Source of the DNA: Holosporales bacterium
Lineage (GTDB): Bacteria > Pseudomonadota > Alphaproteobacteria > BNTO01
Length of the DNA: 12,871 nt
Direction of reading: 5' to 3'
Assembly (NCBI GenBank): GCA_031273545.1
Contig: JAISRQ010000081.1
Span: 1-12,871 of the forward strand
Below, in pieces: positions 1 to 7,321 of the stretch. The notes beneath the pieces are model-generated. The model saw only the letters and a program-made list of their open reading frames with translations. It had not been told where the DNA came from and did no database searches. Position 1 is the stretch's first letter. Every line of letters starts with the position of its first letter. The translations under genes and the position numbers were made by a program.

Positions 1-2076
1 ATGGAGATTCCTAAGTCTCTTCCTAACTTTTGCCGCGCCTATCGTCAAACGTTCCAGATTGTCGTACGTAGCTGACCTGCACAACCCTTGTTCGTTCGTA
101 TTATTTGCCACCAAATTAAACACGTTGGTTAGCTGCGCTTTAACATCATCAGACCTTATCGCCTCAAGGAACCCCTCGCTTTTGGCCCGATCAACAGATG
201 TAAACGCACTTCCGTAAAGACCTATCGCCTTGCATTGTACCCGCTTGTTCACGTTAACAAACGTACCTCTCGCGCTAAGAGGCTCTCTCGGAAAAGCATT
301 TGGAAGTATAAGCCTAGTATATAGAGGAAAATCAACATTTTGAAGGTTAGGTACATTATACAACTCTAAGCGAAGAGTTCTTAAATGTGTCAACACTTGC
401 TCGTACTGTTTTCCACATCTTGACAACCCGTCTATGAACAACTGCACACAAGTAATTGCGCCGTATAAGGATTTTTCACACGAATCAATTGCTTTATTTA
501 CGTTAGATAAATCTAATTTTTTTTTCGCATCAGGATCTGTTGCTTGTGCAGGATCTATTGCTTGATCAGGGATTGCTTGTGCAGGATCTTCCCTATTTAC
601 GTTAGATAAATCTAATTTTTTTTCCGCATCAGGATCTATTGGTTGATTCGGCGCTATTACTTGTGCAATATCTTCCCTTGTACACGTCAAGATTTTCGGA
701 ATCAGTTTACTCTCTACATCTTCGAAATACGCCGAATTACGTTCAATCCTTTCAAAATCCGACGCACCATCATCATCTAGGAGCCAGACATGTACTCCCG
801 CTCCAAACATTGGAGAAGCACAATATGGAACATCGACCTCGTTTACTCCATCTGTTTTTAATTTAATCGTTTTCGTGAACAACCCATGGTGATGTCCGCC
901 TGCAACACATACTTTTATCCTTGCAGCATCTTTGCCAAAATTCCTTTCGCAAATTCGAGAATCCGGATACGCTTCGAATACTTTGTTAAACAACTGCTCA
1001 GTTTGCCCATCCGTAGCGTGTGATACAATGAACACGTTTAGCGGCGTATCTCCTGGATTCTCTCTGATGAGCTGTTCTATCCCCTGTTTGAACGTTCTTG
1101 CCACATGTTCCACAACGGGGTGATATGGATGATCACCTATTTTCTCGAGGACCCTACTGTCGTCACAAGATAACGTTATTAACGAACCAAGATAATCTTC
1201 GGCGAATATTTCACTAGTCCCCGAACCTCCCGCTCCTCCTCCATAGCAAGCCCAAGCTAGGCAATAAGGGAAAAATAGTGTATTTCCCGATACGAGTAAT
1301 TCCTTTACACACTTCGGATCAAAAGGAACAGTTTCTTCTATACCTTCTCCGCCTGTAATGTATTCTCCATCAAAAACTTCGTAATCTTCCCAACTTTCTG
1401 TTGAATCTATCTCATAAGTAGTAGTGCTTTTGTTTTTAACTCCTGTCCAATCTTTTCTAAAGGCTTCCTTGAAATGTGTGATGAATGGAATATTCTCTTG
1501 TTCTAAGAATCTTAAAAAGTTCAGAAATCTCCACGAATTTTGAAAATCGTGGTTTCCTGGAGCATAAACGATTTGCAGATTATCAATTAGACTAAGTGGC
1601 TTTAATAAGTTTGTACAAAAAAGTCCTAATTGTTGATCCTTTGGACACTCCGGAGGATCAAATCTAGGAGCAGCATCACCGGGAAATACGACGTCAATTT
1701 TGTTATTGGGATAGGTTCTTCGTAACCGATCGAAAAACCTAACCAAAAGGTCGTAACGAAAATGAGCTCCATGTAAATCAGGAATTGTTACAATAATGCG
1801 CTTATTTGCTAAATTTTCTGAGTTTTGAATAAAAGCATCAACGTCTTTGCAAATATCATTTATTTCTTTCATTTTCGCAGGGGGGGAAAAGGCATAAACA
1901 TCACTGAATCTAGGTAATGTAAAACCGACGTTGTTTTTGTCAATTGCTATATGCGCCACCTTTACATTGTCGCTAGTTAGTACACCGTTTAAGTTACTAG
2001 CTTGGAGCCCTGTGTTGCTCGCTTGCATACACAGTAACATCAGATATGTTGGTGCAACCTTTTTTAAAAAAAACAT
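1..2076 (-). CDS. Secreted calcineurin-like metallophosphoesterase, partial
   Basis: The minus strand is open for 692 codons from ATG 2076-2074 to the window edge, so the C-terminus is missing. All metallophosphoesterase signatures appear in order: DLH (D100, H102), GD (133-134), GNHD (174-177), SH (H353) and GHHH (394-397). These are the usual ligands of a two-metal centre that hydrolyses phosphomono- or diesters. The N-terminus (MFFLKK, then a hydrophobic run to about residue 19) resembles a Sec signal peptide, so a periplasmic or secreted location is likely. Motif II lacks the DRG of PPP-type protein phosphatases, so the substrate is open. After the catalytic domain comes a repeat linker (about residues 467-527) and a helical region unlike known families I can name. 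AGAAG lies five bases before the ATG as a ribosome site. Family call is solid; substrate and role are unknown. Confidence 0.85.
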   Translation of the reverse strand, partial: MFFLKKVAPTYLMLLCMQASNTGLQASNLNGVLTSDNVKVAHIAIDKNNVGFTLPRFSDVYAFSPPAKMKEINDICKDVDAFIQNSENLANKRIIVTIPDLHGAHFRYDLLVRFFDRLRRTYPNNKIDVVFPGDAAPRFDPPECPKDQQLGLFCTNLLKPLSLIDNLQIVYAPGNHDFQNSWRFLNFLRFLEQENIPFITHFKEAFRKDWTGVKNKSTTTYEIDSTESWEDYEVFDGEYITGGEGIEETVPFDPKCVKELLVSGNTLFFPYCLAWACYGGGAGGSGTSEIFAEDYLGSLITLSCDDSRVLEKIGDHPYHPVVEHVARTFKQGIEQLIRENPGDTPLNVFIVSHATDGQTEQLFNKVFEAYPDSRICERNFGKDAARIKVCVAGGHHHGLFTKTIKLKTDGVNEVDVPYCASPMFGAGVHVWLLDDDGASDFERIERNSAYFEDVESKLIPKILTCTREDIAQVIAPNQPIDPDAEKKLDLSNVNREDPAQAIPDQAIDPAQATDPDAKKKLDLSNVNKAIDSCEKSLYGAITCVQLFIDGLSRCGKQYEQVLTHLRTLRLELYNVPNLQNVDFPLYTRLILPNAFPREPLSARGTFVNVNKRVQCKAIGLYGSAFTSVDRAKSEGFLEAIRSDDVKAQLTNVFNLVANNTNEQGLCRSATYDNLERLTIGAAKVRKRLRNLH
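496..678. repeat. Imperfect tandem duplication inside the phosphoesterase gene
   Basis: Two adjacent units, 496-594 (99 bp) and 595-678 (84 bp), begin with nearly the same 40 or so bases and end in TTCCCT. They encode the twice-repeated peptide DPDA(E/K)KKLDLSNVN and differ by an 18-bp (six-codon) insertion, so frame is kept. Shorter copies of the motif TTGTGCAGGATCT recur inside. It looks like a slippage-prone linker between the catalytic domain and the C-terminal region. Confidence 0.7.
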
Positions 2077-2104
2077 GAGTACTTCTCTGTTTAACACTGA
2101 ATAT

Positions 2105-2134
2105 ATACTAAGGGTACATTTATTTACTCCGCAA
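2105..2134 (-). promoter_or_regulatory. Weak candidate promoter for the phosphoesterase gene
   Basis: On the minus strand TTGCGG (2134-2129) is followed after 18 bases by TAGTAT (2110-2105), about 30 bases before the start codon. Both boxes are imperfect; offered only as the best sigma-70-like match seen here. Confidence 0.25.
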
Positions 2135-2280
2135 GTAAACACAAAGGACAATACTTCATATTTTCCTTTTTAGCGACTATATCTCTAATAAAAAGAAGAT
2201 ATTACACATATGAACAAGACAAATATTGGTGATATATTCACATATCCTTGGATATTTACCTGAGTCCCTTGTCCTCCCAC

Positions 2281-2362
2281 CCGGGGAGGCCAATGAATGC
2301 GGACAAGAAACTGAATAATCAAGCGTTTAGCCGGCTCAAAAGTCCGTAATCTTTTGGGACAC
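2281..2362 (+). repeat. Palindromic element copy A (intergenic, full length)
   Basis: The left end reads CCGGGGAGGCCAATGAATGC and the right end AGTCCGTAATCTTTTGGGA, with the family centre CAAGCGTTTAG between them. It aligns by eye along its length with copies at 7322 and 9461. The left end carries a Shine-Dalgarno-like GGGGAGG upstream of two ATGs (2293 and 2297). From ATG 2293 an 18-codon frame opens with MNADKKLNN, matching MNAD/INAD peptides in the 7322 and 9461 copies. It lies upstream of the likely mreC promoter and so outside its transcript. Confidence 0.7.
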
Positions 2363-2406
2363 GACCATGTACTTTCAAAAGAACAACAACCAAAAAAAGG
2401 AAAGGT

Positions 2407-2435
2407 TTGAATGTCTCAATTTTCACGCGTATTAT
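2407..2435 (+). promoter_or_regulatory. Probable mreC promoter
   Basis: TTGAAT (2407-2412) and TATTAT (2430-2435) are separated by exactly 17 bases, a good sigma-70-type match. A start near 2442 would give a leader of about 55 bases before the mreC ATG. Confidence 0.55.
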
Positions 2436-2497
2436 CTGACTTGAGTAGGGAATGTTTTCCATTTTTATTGTCGAGAACTCTTTGAGAGCAAAAATTT

Positions 2498-3802
2498 ATG
2501 TCAGGAAGAGATTATTCTAACCAGGAATTAAAACAAGAATACAAAAAGCCGCGTCAACGCCTTTTCCACAGGTTGAAGGGCGTATCTATAAAAGCGGTTA
2601 TTCTTTTTATCGTATCCGTTATTATGTTCGTTTATTTCGCTCAACGTTCTGATTGTCACTTCAATCAATATTTCATCTGCGTTGAAAAGTTATGCGCAAC
2701 AGTATCAAACACTTGCTCAAGTTATTTATCCCGCGTAAAAATGCGCTTTACAAACAACTCCAAGCTGATCATGGAAAATGCGGATCTTTGCCAACAAATC
2801 TTGCAATATGAAAAACAATTCTTTGACTATGGGCAGCTAAAAGAGGAAAACGCGTACCTCCGTTCTATTTTGCCTATAGTCAAAGAGCAAAATCTTGAGA
2901 CGCTAACAGTAATCCAACGTATAAGTCCGACCTCTCCGTTTATTACGCTGATCTATTCGTCTCCGGAAGCATATAGCAAAATAAAGGTTGGCAATATTGT
3001 TATTTCCCCACAAGGGGTAATTGGGCGCGTAGTCGCAAAAAATCAAAAAAACGGACCAGAAATCATAGTGTTTATTGCAACTCATATCCAATCGCGCATT
3101 CCTGTGATATCTTCTCAATCTCGTCAAAGAGCAATATTGTGCGGACAAAATTCACCGTTTATGTCGATTCAATACGCAAATGTGGACAAAGAGTGCGACG
3201 TTCCCTTTATCGAAGGAACTGGCAATAATTTTATAGATGGGGAAATATTGGAGCTTGATGGGTGTAGCATCCCTGTGGCGAAAATTGTAAAAAGGGAAGG
3301 ACAAATACTGGCTAAGTGGATAATCGATTCGCCAACAAATTACGTAACAGTTATAATTGGCGCGAACATGTTAAAGGAATATACCAACTCCCCGAAAGAT
3401 TACAAGCTTTTCTGGAGAACAAACGCTTACGAGCCTTCAGTTTCCGGTCCGCAATCTTTAGGGCTATCGGGGGCAGCCCAAGTCTCAGGAAAACTCGGCC
3501 CCATATACCAGGGTAAACCAGGCACTATCAACCAAATCCAACCCAACACCATATACCAGGGTAAACCAGGCACTATCAACCAAATCCAACCCAACACCAT
3601 ATACCAAGGTAAACCAGGCACTATCAACCAAATCCAACCCAACACCATATACCAGGGTAAATCAGGCACTATCAATCAAATCCAACCCAACACCATATAC
3701 CAAGGTAAACCAGGCACTATCAACCAAATCCAACCTAACACCATCAACCGAATAGAATTCCCCCAACTAAACAAGGCCTCTTCGTTTATTTTAAACCCAT
3801 GA
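2498..3802 (+). CDS. mreC: Rod shape-determining protein MreC with repeat-built C-terminal tail
   Basis: MreC is a bitopic inner-membrane protein that scaffolds the elongasome (MreB, MreD, RodA, PBP2) for lateral wall synthesis. The 434-residue product has a basic N-terminus, one membrane helix (about 31-48), a coiled-coil stretch (about 86-126, including LKEENAYLRSIL) and the beta-domain signatures (KVGNIVISPQGVIGRVV, SRIPVI, FIDGEILELDG) expected of the family. Homology ends near residue 294 (IIGANMLKE). From there the tail comes from an in-frame palindromic element (residues 295-324) and five 16-residue repeats (336-415), likely disordered in the periplasm. mreB, mreD and rodA are not adjacent. 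The ATG has only a weak upstream purine stretch. Stop is TGA, but the frame continues open for 35 codons beyond it. Call for the core is firm; effect of the tail is unknown. Confidence 0.9.
   Translation: MSGRDYSNQELKQEYKKPRQRLFHRLKGVSIKAVILFIVSVIMFVYFAQRSDCHFNQYFICVEKLCATVSNTCSSYLSRVKMRFTNNSKLIMENADLCQQILQYEKQFFDYGQLKEENAYLRSILPIVKEQNLETLTVIQRISPTSPFITLIYSSPEAYSKIKVGNIVISPQGVIGRVVAKNQKNGPEIIVFIATHIQSRIPVISSQSRQRAILCGQNSPFMSIQYANVDKECDVPFIEGTGNNFIDGEILELDGCSIPVAKIVKREGQILAKWIIDSPTNYVTVIIGANMLKEYTNSPKDYKLFWRTNAYEPSVSGPQSLGLSGAAQVSGKLGPIYQGKPGTINQIQPNTIYQGKPGTINQIQPNTIYQGKPGTINQIQPNTIYQGKSGTINQIQPNTIYQGKPGTINQIQPNTINRIEFPQLNKASSFILNP
3380..3470 (-). repeat. Palindromic element copy M, in frame within mreC
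   Basis: The plus strand here matches the reverse complement of the copy at 7684-7773 along its whole length. Shared blocks are ATACC..CTCCCC.AAAGATT, AACAAACGCTTAC and GCAATCTTTAGGGCT..C. It encodes MreC residues 295-324 or so, from YTNSPKD to QSLGLSG. It begins exactly where recognisable MreC homology ends, and it is inverted relative to the other intragenic copies. Confidence 0.7.
3503..3742 (+). repeat. Five 48-bp tandem repeats encoding the MreC tail
   Basis: Five head-to-tail units (3503, 3551, 3599, 3647, 3695) each encode IYQGKPGTINQIQPNT, with KSG in unit four. Differences are a handful of single bases (e.g. CAGGG/CAAGG, CAACC/CAATC), so the array is recent or kept homogeneous. A 48-bp unit keeps frame, and gain or loss would only change tail length. 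The units abut each other without unique spacers, so this is not a CRISPR array. Confidence 0.95.
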
Positions 3803-3852
3803 AAGCCCCAAAGATTGCTGACGGAAACCGCTCGACGCCACTTATGGGTATA
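3801..3852 (+). repeat. Palindromic element copy E (truncated), after mreC
   Basis: Starting at the mreC stop codon, GAAAGCCCCAAAGATTGCTG matches the left end of the copy at 7684, and the following ACGGAAACCG matches the reverse complement of the mreC copy. The centre and most of the right arm are absent; ATGGGTATA at the end matches the outermost right terminus. Read in the mreC frame past the TGA it gives KPQRLLTETARR, the same frame as KPQRLLIKNKG in the 538-residue protein. Confidence 0.55.
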
Positions 3853-3886
3853 CTCGCCATTCGCCATCATTTACGAAGTATACCCA
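3845..3886. terminator. Inverted repeat between convergent mreC and dnaK
   Basis: TGGGTATACT (3845-3854) and AGTATACCCA (3877-3886) form a perfect 10-bp inverted repeat with a 22-base loop between two converging genes. It lacks a GC-rich stem and a T-run, so it is at best a weak bidirectional terminator; the position is the main argument. Confidence 0.35.
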
Positions 3887-3903
3887 CTACCTGCTACGCG
3901 AAA

Positions 3904-5784
3904 CTACTTTTGAGTATATTCGCCATCAACCGTCTCGCCACTTGCACCGCCGTCGCCCCCTGATGCGCCACCTTGCTGTTGAGCTTGTTTATAAATTGCC
4001 TCGCCCAGCTTCATAGATGAATTAGACAGAGCGCTCAAAGCCGAATCAATCGTAGACTTGTTATCCGACGCAATGGCCTCTTTAAGCGCCGCGACATCCC
4101 TTTCTATCGCCGCTTTTTCGTCTGCAGAAATTTTATCGCCGTGCTCGCTTAAAGACTTCTCTGTGCTCGCAATCAAAGAATCCGCATGATTTTTAGCTTC
4201 GACAAGTTCCTTACGCTCCTTATCTGCTGCGGCATTTAACTCCGCATCTTTTATCATCTGTTTGATTTCCTCATCAGACAATCCCCCTGACGATTGAATC
4301 CGAATCTGCTGTTCTTTTCCTGTAGCTTTATCTTTGGCAGAAACCTGCACAATACCATTTGCATCTATATCAAAGCTCACCTCGATTTGAGGAAGTCCGC
4401 GTGGTGCTGGCGGAATTCCTTCCAGATTAAATTGTCCTAGCAACTTATTTTGCGCAGCAATTTCTCGTTCGCCTTGATACACACAAATAGTTACCGCCGT
4501 TTGATTATCCGCTGCCGTAGAAAACACTTGGCTCTTATGAGTCGGAATTGTCGTATTACGATCAATTAAACGCGTGAATATCCCACCAAGCGTTTCAATT
4601 CCTAGCGACAAAGGCGTAATATCTAGCAGCAAAACATCTGTCACGTCACCTTTTAGCACCGCCCCTTGAACAGCAGCTCCAATTGCGACCACTTCATCCG
4701 GATTCACCCCTCTATGCGGCTCTTTGTTGAAAAACGACTTCACTGTCTCCAATACTTTTGGCATGCGAGTCATCCCGCCAACCATAATTACTTCAGAAAC
4801 ATCGCTAGCACTAATTCCAGCATCTTTTAACGCGGCTTTGCACGGTCCAATCGTGCGCTGTACAAGATCGTCAACCAAAGATTCGAATTTCGCGCGCGTC
4901 AACGTCATCTGAAGATGTTTTGGCCCGCTTGCATCAGCAGTAATAAACGGCAGATTAATTTCTGTCTGCATCGAAGATGAAAGTTCTATTTTCGCTTTCT
5001 CCGCTGCATCTTTCAGACGTTGAAGAGCCATTTTATCTTTGCGCAAGTCGATTCTATTCTCTTTCATAAATGAATCTGTTATGTAATCAATGATTCTTGC
5101 GTCAAAATCTTCTCCTCCAAGGAAAGTGTCCCCGTTTGTCGCTTTTACTTCAAAAACTCCATCGGATATTTCTAGAACAGAAACGTCAAACGTTCCACCA
5201 CCCAGGTCATATACAACAACTGTGCCATTTTTCTTTTTCTCTAGCCCATATGCTAAAGCTGCCGCAGTTGGTTCATTAATAATGCGCAATACATCAAGCC
5301 CAGCAATTTTTCCTGCATCCTTCGTTGCTTGACGTTGCGAATCGTTGAAATATGCTGGAACAGTAATAACTGCTTCCGTAACCTTCTCCCCAAGATGAGC
5401 TTCGGCGGTCTCTTTCATTTTTTGCAAAATAAATGCGCTAATTTGGCTAGGACTGTAATCTGATCCACGTACGTTAACCCACGCGTCTCCAGCAGAATTT
5501 GCACATATTTTATACGGGACGAGCCCAATATCTCGCTGTGTCATGGGATCGTCGTAACGGCGCCCAATCAATCGTTTGATTGCAAATAGCGTCCCTTCTG
5601 GATTTGTCACAGCCTGACGTTTTGCCGGACTGCCGACGATACGCTCTCCGGAAGAAAGAAACCCTACTATAGACGGTGTGGTCCTCATGCCTTCCGAATT
5701 CTCAATGACTCTGGGAGTAGTTCCTTCCATAACGGCAACACAAGAGTTTGTCGTTCCCAAGTCGATTCCTATAACTTTTGCCAT
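3904..5784 (-). CDS. dnaK: Molecular chaperone DnaK (Hsp70)
   Basis: This is the ATP-dependent cytosolic chaperone that binds exposed hydrophobic segments with DnaJ and GrpE. The 626-residue product is near the usual length. The nucleotide-binding domain shows DLGTTNS (8-14), the DLGGGTFD phosphate loop (193-200) and VGGMTRMP. The interdomain linker DVLLLD lies at 383-388, followed by the substrate-binding domain and the helical lid. The tail is Gly/Ser-rich (QQQGGASGGDGG) and ends in GEYTQK, not the more usual acidic DAEFEEV type. AAGGAG lies eight bases before the ATG. The gene converges on mreC, so dnaJ is not directly downstream as in many bacteria; grpE is not in the window either. A sequence resembling its last codons recurs just beyond its stop. 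Confidence 0.97.
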   Translation of the reverse strand: MAKVIGIDLGTTNSCVAVMEGTTPRVIENSEGMRTTPSIVGFLSSGERIVGSPAKRQAVTNPEGTLFAIKRLIGRRYDDPMTQRDIGLVPYKICANSAGDAWVNVRGSDYSPSQISAFILQKMKETAEAHLGEKVTEAVITVPAYFNDSQRQATKDAGKIAGLDVLRIINEPTAAALAYGLEKKKNGTVVVYDLGGGTFDVSVLEISDGVFEVKATNGDTFLGGEDFDARIIDYITDSFMKENRIDLRKDKMALQRLKDAAEKAKIELSSSMQTEINLPFITADASGPKHLQMTLTRAKFESLVDDLVQRTIGPCKAALKDAGISASDVSEVIMVGGMTRMPKVLETVKSFFNKEPHRGVNPDEVVAIGAAVQGAVLKGDVTDVLLLDITPLSLGIETLGGIFTRLIDRNTTIPTHKSQVFSTAADNQTAVTICVYQGEREIAAQNKLLGQFNLEGIPPAPRGLPQIEVSFDIDANGIVQVSAKDKATGKEQQIRIQSSGGLSDEEIKQMIKDAELNAAADKERKELVEAKNHADSLIASTEKSLSEHGDKISADEKAAIERDVAALKEAIASDNKSTIDSALSALSNSSMKLGEAIYKQAQQQGGASGGDGGASGETVDGEYTQK

Positions 5785-5849
5785 AATTTGTTCTCCTTAT
5801 ACCATTGTTTGTTTGGCGGACTGCCTGCTTGTCATTAGCAGCCGCACTC

Positions 5850-5993
5850 TTACTCTGCTAACAGTATGTGATATGCAGCGAAAAAAATCAAGAAAATCGA
5901 CACTTGCGCGATAAAAAATATCACGAGGCAACTTAGGGGTATATTGGTGCAACTGTAAGGATAGCGAGCAATGGTTCTGAGGAGGTAACGCAT
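5850..5993 (-). CDS. Possible small single-pass membrane peptide (47 aa)
   Basis: From ATG 5993-5991 to TAA 5852-5850 the minus strand encodes 47 residues. A basic start (MRYLLRTIAR) is followed by a long hydrophobic segment (about residues 20-45, including LVIFFIAQVSIFLIFFAA) suited to one membrane helix, and it ends LLAE. GGAG precedes the ATG, but by only three bases, which is short. It lies 65 bp upstream of dnaK on the same strand and could share its transcript. AT-rich DNA often gives hydrophobic chance ORFs, so I rate this low. No family recognised. Confidence 0.28.
   Translation of the reverse strand: MRYLLRTIARYPYSCTNIPLSCLVIFFIAQVSIFLIFFAAYHILLAE
5866..5893 (-). promoter_or_regulatory. 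Candidate heat-shock-type promoter of dnaK
   Basis: On the minus strand CTTGAT (5893-5888) resembles the RpoH -35 core CTTGAA and is followed after 14 bases by TATCACAT (5873-5866), a poor fit to the -10 CCCCATNT. Heat-shock control is expected for dnaK; this particular site is a guess and would lie inside the small ORF above. Confidence 0.22.
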
Positions 5994-6050
5994 ATACTCC
6001 GCTTATAAGTTGTTGGAATTTTCGTAAGTGTAGACAAACGAAGAAACACA

Positions 6051-6079
6051 TAGACTTCAAGTAACAAGTGTGATATAAA
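6051..6079 (+). promoter_or_regulatory. Candidate promoter for the split secreted gene
   Basis: TAGACT (6051-6056) and TATAAA (6074-6079) are 17 bases apart. A start near 6086 would give a leader of about 31 bases before ATG 6117. Confidence 0.4.
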
Positions 6080-6116
6080 TAAATCATGGGTTAGAATTTT
6101 GAACTGTGGAATTATT

Positions 6117-6380
6117 ATGGACTTGAACAAGTTATTACCCTCTATTGGTATCGTTTGTGCTGCATGCTGCAACCAGTTTTCAAGTGCATGTGACTCTGCT
6201 GCTTATATATATACTATTGACGAGCATAGATCTATCTCAGCTGCTATTGCAGCTATCCCTGCTGAGCTCAATTGGCGCATAAGACGAACTATTCTGGAGT
6301 CTATACTAGAAGTGCCTTTGAGCAGAGATCCTGCGTATTTTTCTAATCAAACAAATTTTAAGAATTTTCTTAGTTTCTGA
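6117..6380 (+). CDS. N-terminal part of a split, unidentified exported protein
   Basis: ATG 6117 is preferred over the upstream TTG 6099, giving 87 residues. The N-terminus (MDLNKLLPSIGIVCAACC) has a Lys then a hydrophobic stretch, consistent with a signal peptide. The rest is rich in Ala, Ile and Arg (SISAAIAAIPAELNWRIRRT) and looks helical. TGA at 6378-6380 ends it, yet the same frame resumes at once and stays open to 7319 through ATG 6408. The simplest reading is one ancestral gene of about 400 codons interrupted by a nonsense mutation. Alternatives are two genes or readthrough. I recognise no family. Confidence 0.55.
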   Translation: MDLNKLLPSIGIVCAACCNQFSSACDSAAYIYTIDEHRSISAAIAAIPAELNWRIRRTILESILEVPLSRDPAYFSNQTNFKNFLSF

Positions 6381-6407
6381 AACGACAAACCCGATGAGCA
6401 CAGCAAA

Positions 6408-7319
6408 ATGTGGTATTCAGCGCAATTTCGTTCATTCCTTCTGGCTGATGAATCTCTCATTATCGCAAGAGTTCGTTATTTATTCTCGAAGTATGGTTCT
6501 GGAAACGATTCTCGTTTATGGGAATTATTCTCACCAAAACCAGAGGAAGATATAGAGTATAAGGCAGAACGTACAGCGCTAAACGCAATTCTTTATAAAG
6601 TAATAATTGAGGACAAAAAAGAATTTTGGTACGAATTTTTCGGTGCGTGTTACTCTCGTCCTAAGTCACGGTCCTTTTATTCTAGGTGTATACCTGATAG
6701 TTGGCCTCAAAAGAATAAATGGCTTAAGAATGCCCTTCCTACTGAATACCTAACGCAAGAAGAAATAAATGACCCAGAACTTTTTTATACTTTTATTGAA
6801 GACGAGTTAGAGCCTTTTTGCTCAAACGATCCTTATGCTAGACAGGATAGTTTTATTCATAACTACTCATATGGAGATATTTTCGCTATTGATCACACCT
6901 TTAGATATAAGTCACTATTAGCCAAACTTAGAAACTTTCTCTACGTGCATCCATATGAAACTGCTGACAGACTGAACTTCTTAAAGGAACGATTTGGCGA
7001 TTTTATGCACAAGATATCAGATTCTGCATGTAGAGAACCAAATGACATGAGTCATCCGATCTATGAAATCATTAGGCAAATATTATGCGGGCGATCCGAG
7101 CTTTGGAATCTGATAGAAGAATATATTCCAAATGACTGTAGAACAGACAAAGTGTACAACAAGATCATATTAGGATTAAATGGTACTTATACTAGATATA
7201 CCTATTATGATAAAAATTATAAGGTGGATGCAAGTGACAGAGAACGTTTTCGTCCTCAATTTGTGAAGGAGCCAGAACCTAAACGACGTGGTTTTTGGGG
7301 ATTCTTTTCGAAACGATAA
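6408..7319 (+). CDS. Unidentified 303-residue protein, probable C-terminal part of a split gene
   Basis: This ORF is in the same frame as the preceding one, only 27 bases after its TGA. Only a weak GATGAGC precedes ATG 6408. It has no signal peptide of its own, which fits it being the body of the upstream secreted protein. The product is rich in aromatic and charged residues (ELFYTFIEDELEPF, RYTYYDKNYK), mostly helical in character and without membrane segments. It ends in a basic-aromatic tail, EPEPKRRGFWGFFSKR. The long intact frame suggests either a very recent stop or that the fragment is still made. No catalytic motif or known family is recognised; an effector-like role would be speculation. 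A palindromic element begins right after its TAA. Confidence 0.6.
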   Translation: MWYSAQFRSFLLADESLIIARVRYLFSKYGSGNDSRLWELFSPKPEEDIEYKAERTALNAILYKVIIEDKKEFWYEFFGACYSRPKSRSFYSRCIPDSWPQKNKWLKNALPTEYLTQEEINDPELFYTFIEDELEPFCSNDPYARQDSFIHNYSYGDIFAIDHTFRYKSLLAKLRNFLYVHPYETADRLNFLKERFGDFMHKISDSACREPNDMSHPIYEIIRQILCGRSELWNLIEEYIPNDCRTDKVYNKIILGLNGTYTRYTYYDKNYKVDASDRERFRPQFVKEPEPKRRGFWGFFSKR

Positions 7320-7321
7320 GA

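Larger units (their letters stand above)
2077..2497. other. Divergent intergenic region, phosphoesterase / mreC
   Basis: This 421-bp spacer holds the 5' regions of two divergent genes. Visible contents are a weak minus-strand promoter candidate (2105-2134), a full palindromic element (2281-2362) and a good plus-strand promoter (2407-2435). A small hairpin, CCTCCC (2273-2278) with GGGAGG (2284-2289), straddles the left edge of the element. I found no other gene in it. Confidence 0.6.
5785..6116. other. Divergent intergenic region, dnaK / split secreted gene
   Basis: This 332-bp stretch contains the dnaK leader, a possible 47-codon minus-strand membrane-peptide ORF (5850-5993) and a promoter candidate for the rightward gene (6051-6079). 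A strong purine run, GAGGAGGT, lies on the plus strand near 5980 but no start codon follows at a suitable distance. No palindromic element copy of useful length was seen. Confidence 0.5.

Noticed and set aside
639..1123. Short plus-strand ORFs within the first 2 kb
   Set aside because: They lie antisense to the well-supported phosphoesterase reading frame and have no ribosome sites or family features.
3503..3742. CRISPR-like array of regular repeats
   Set aside because: The 48-bp units abut with no unique spacers and are translated in frame as the MreC tail.
6378..6380. TGA read as tryptophan (alternative genetic code)
   Set aside because: Other genes here use TGG freely for Trp without internal TGA, and mreC ends in TGA at a sensible place; one nonsense codon is simpler.
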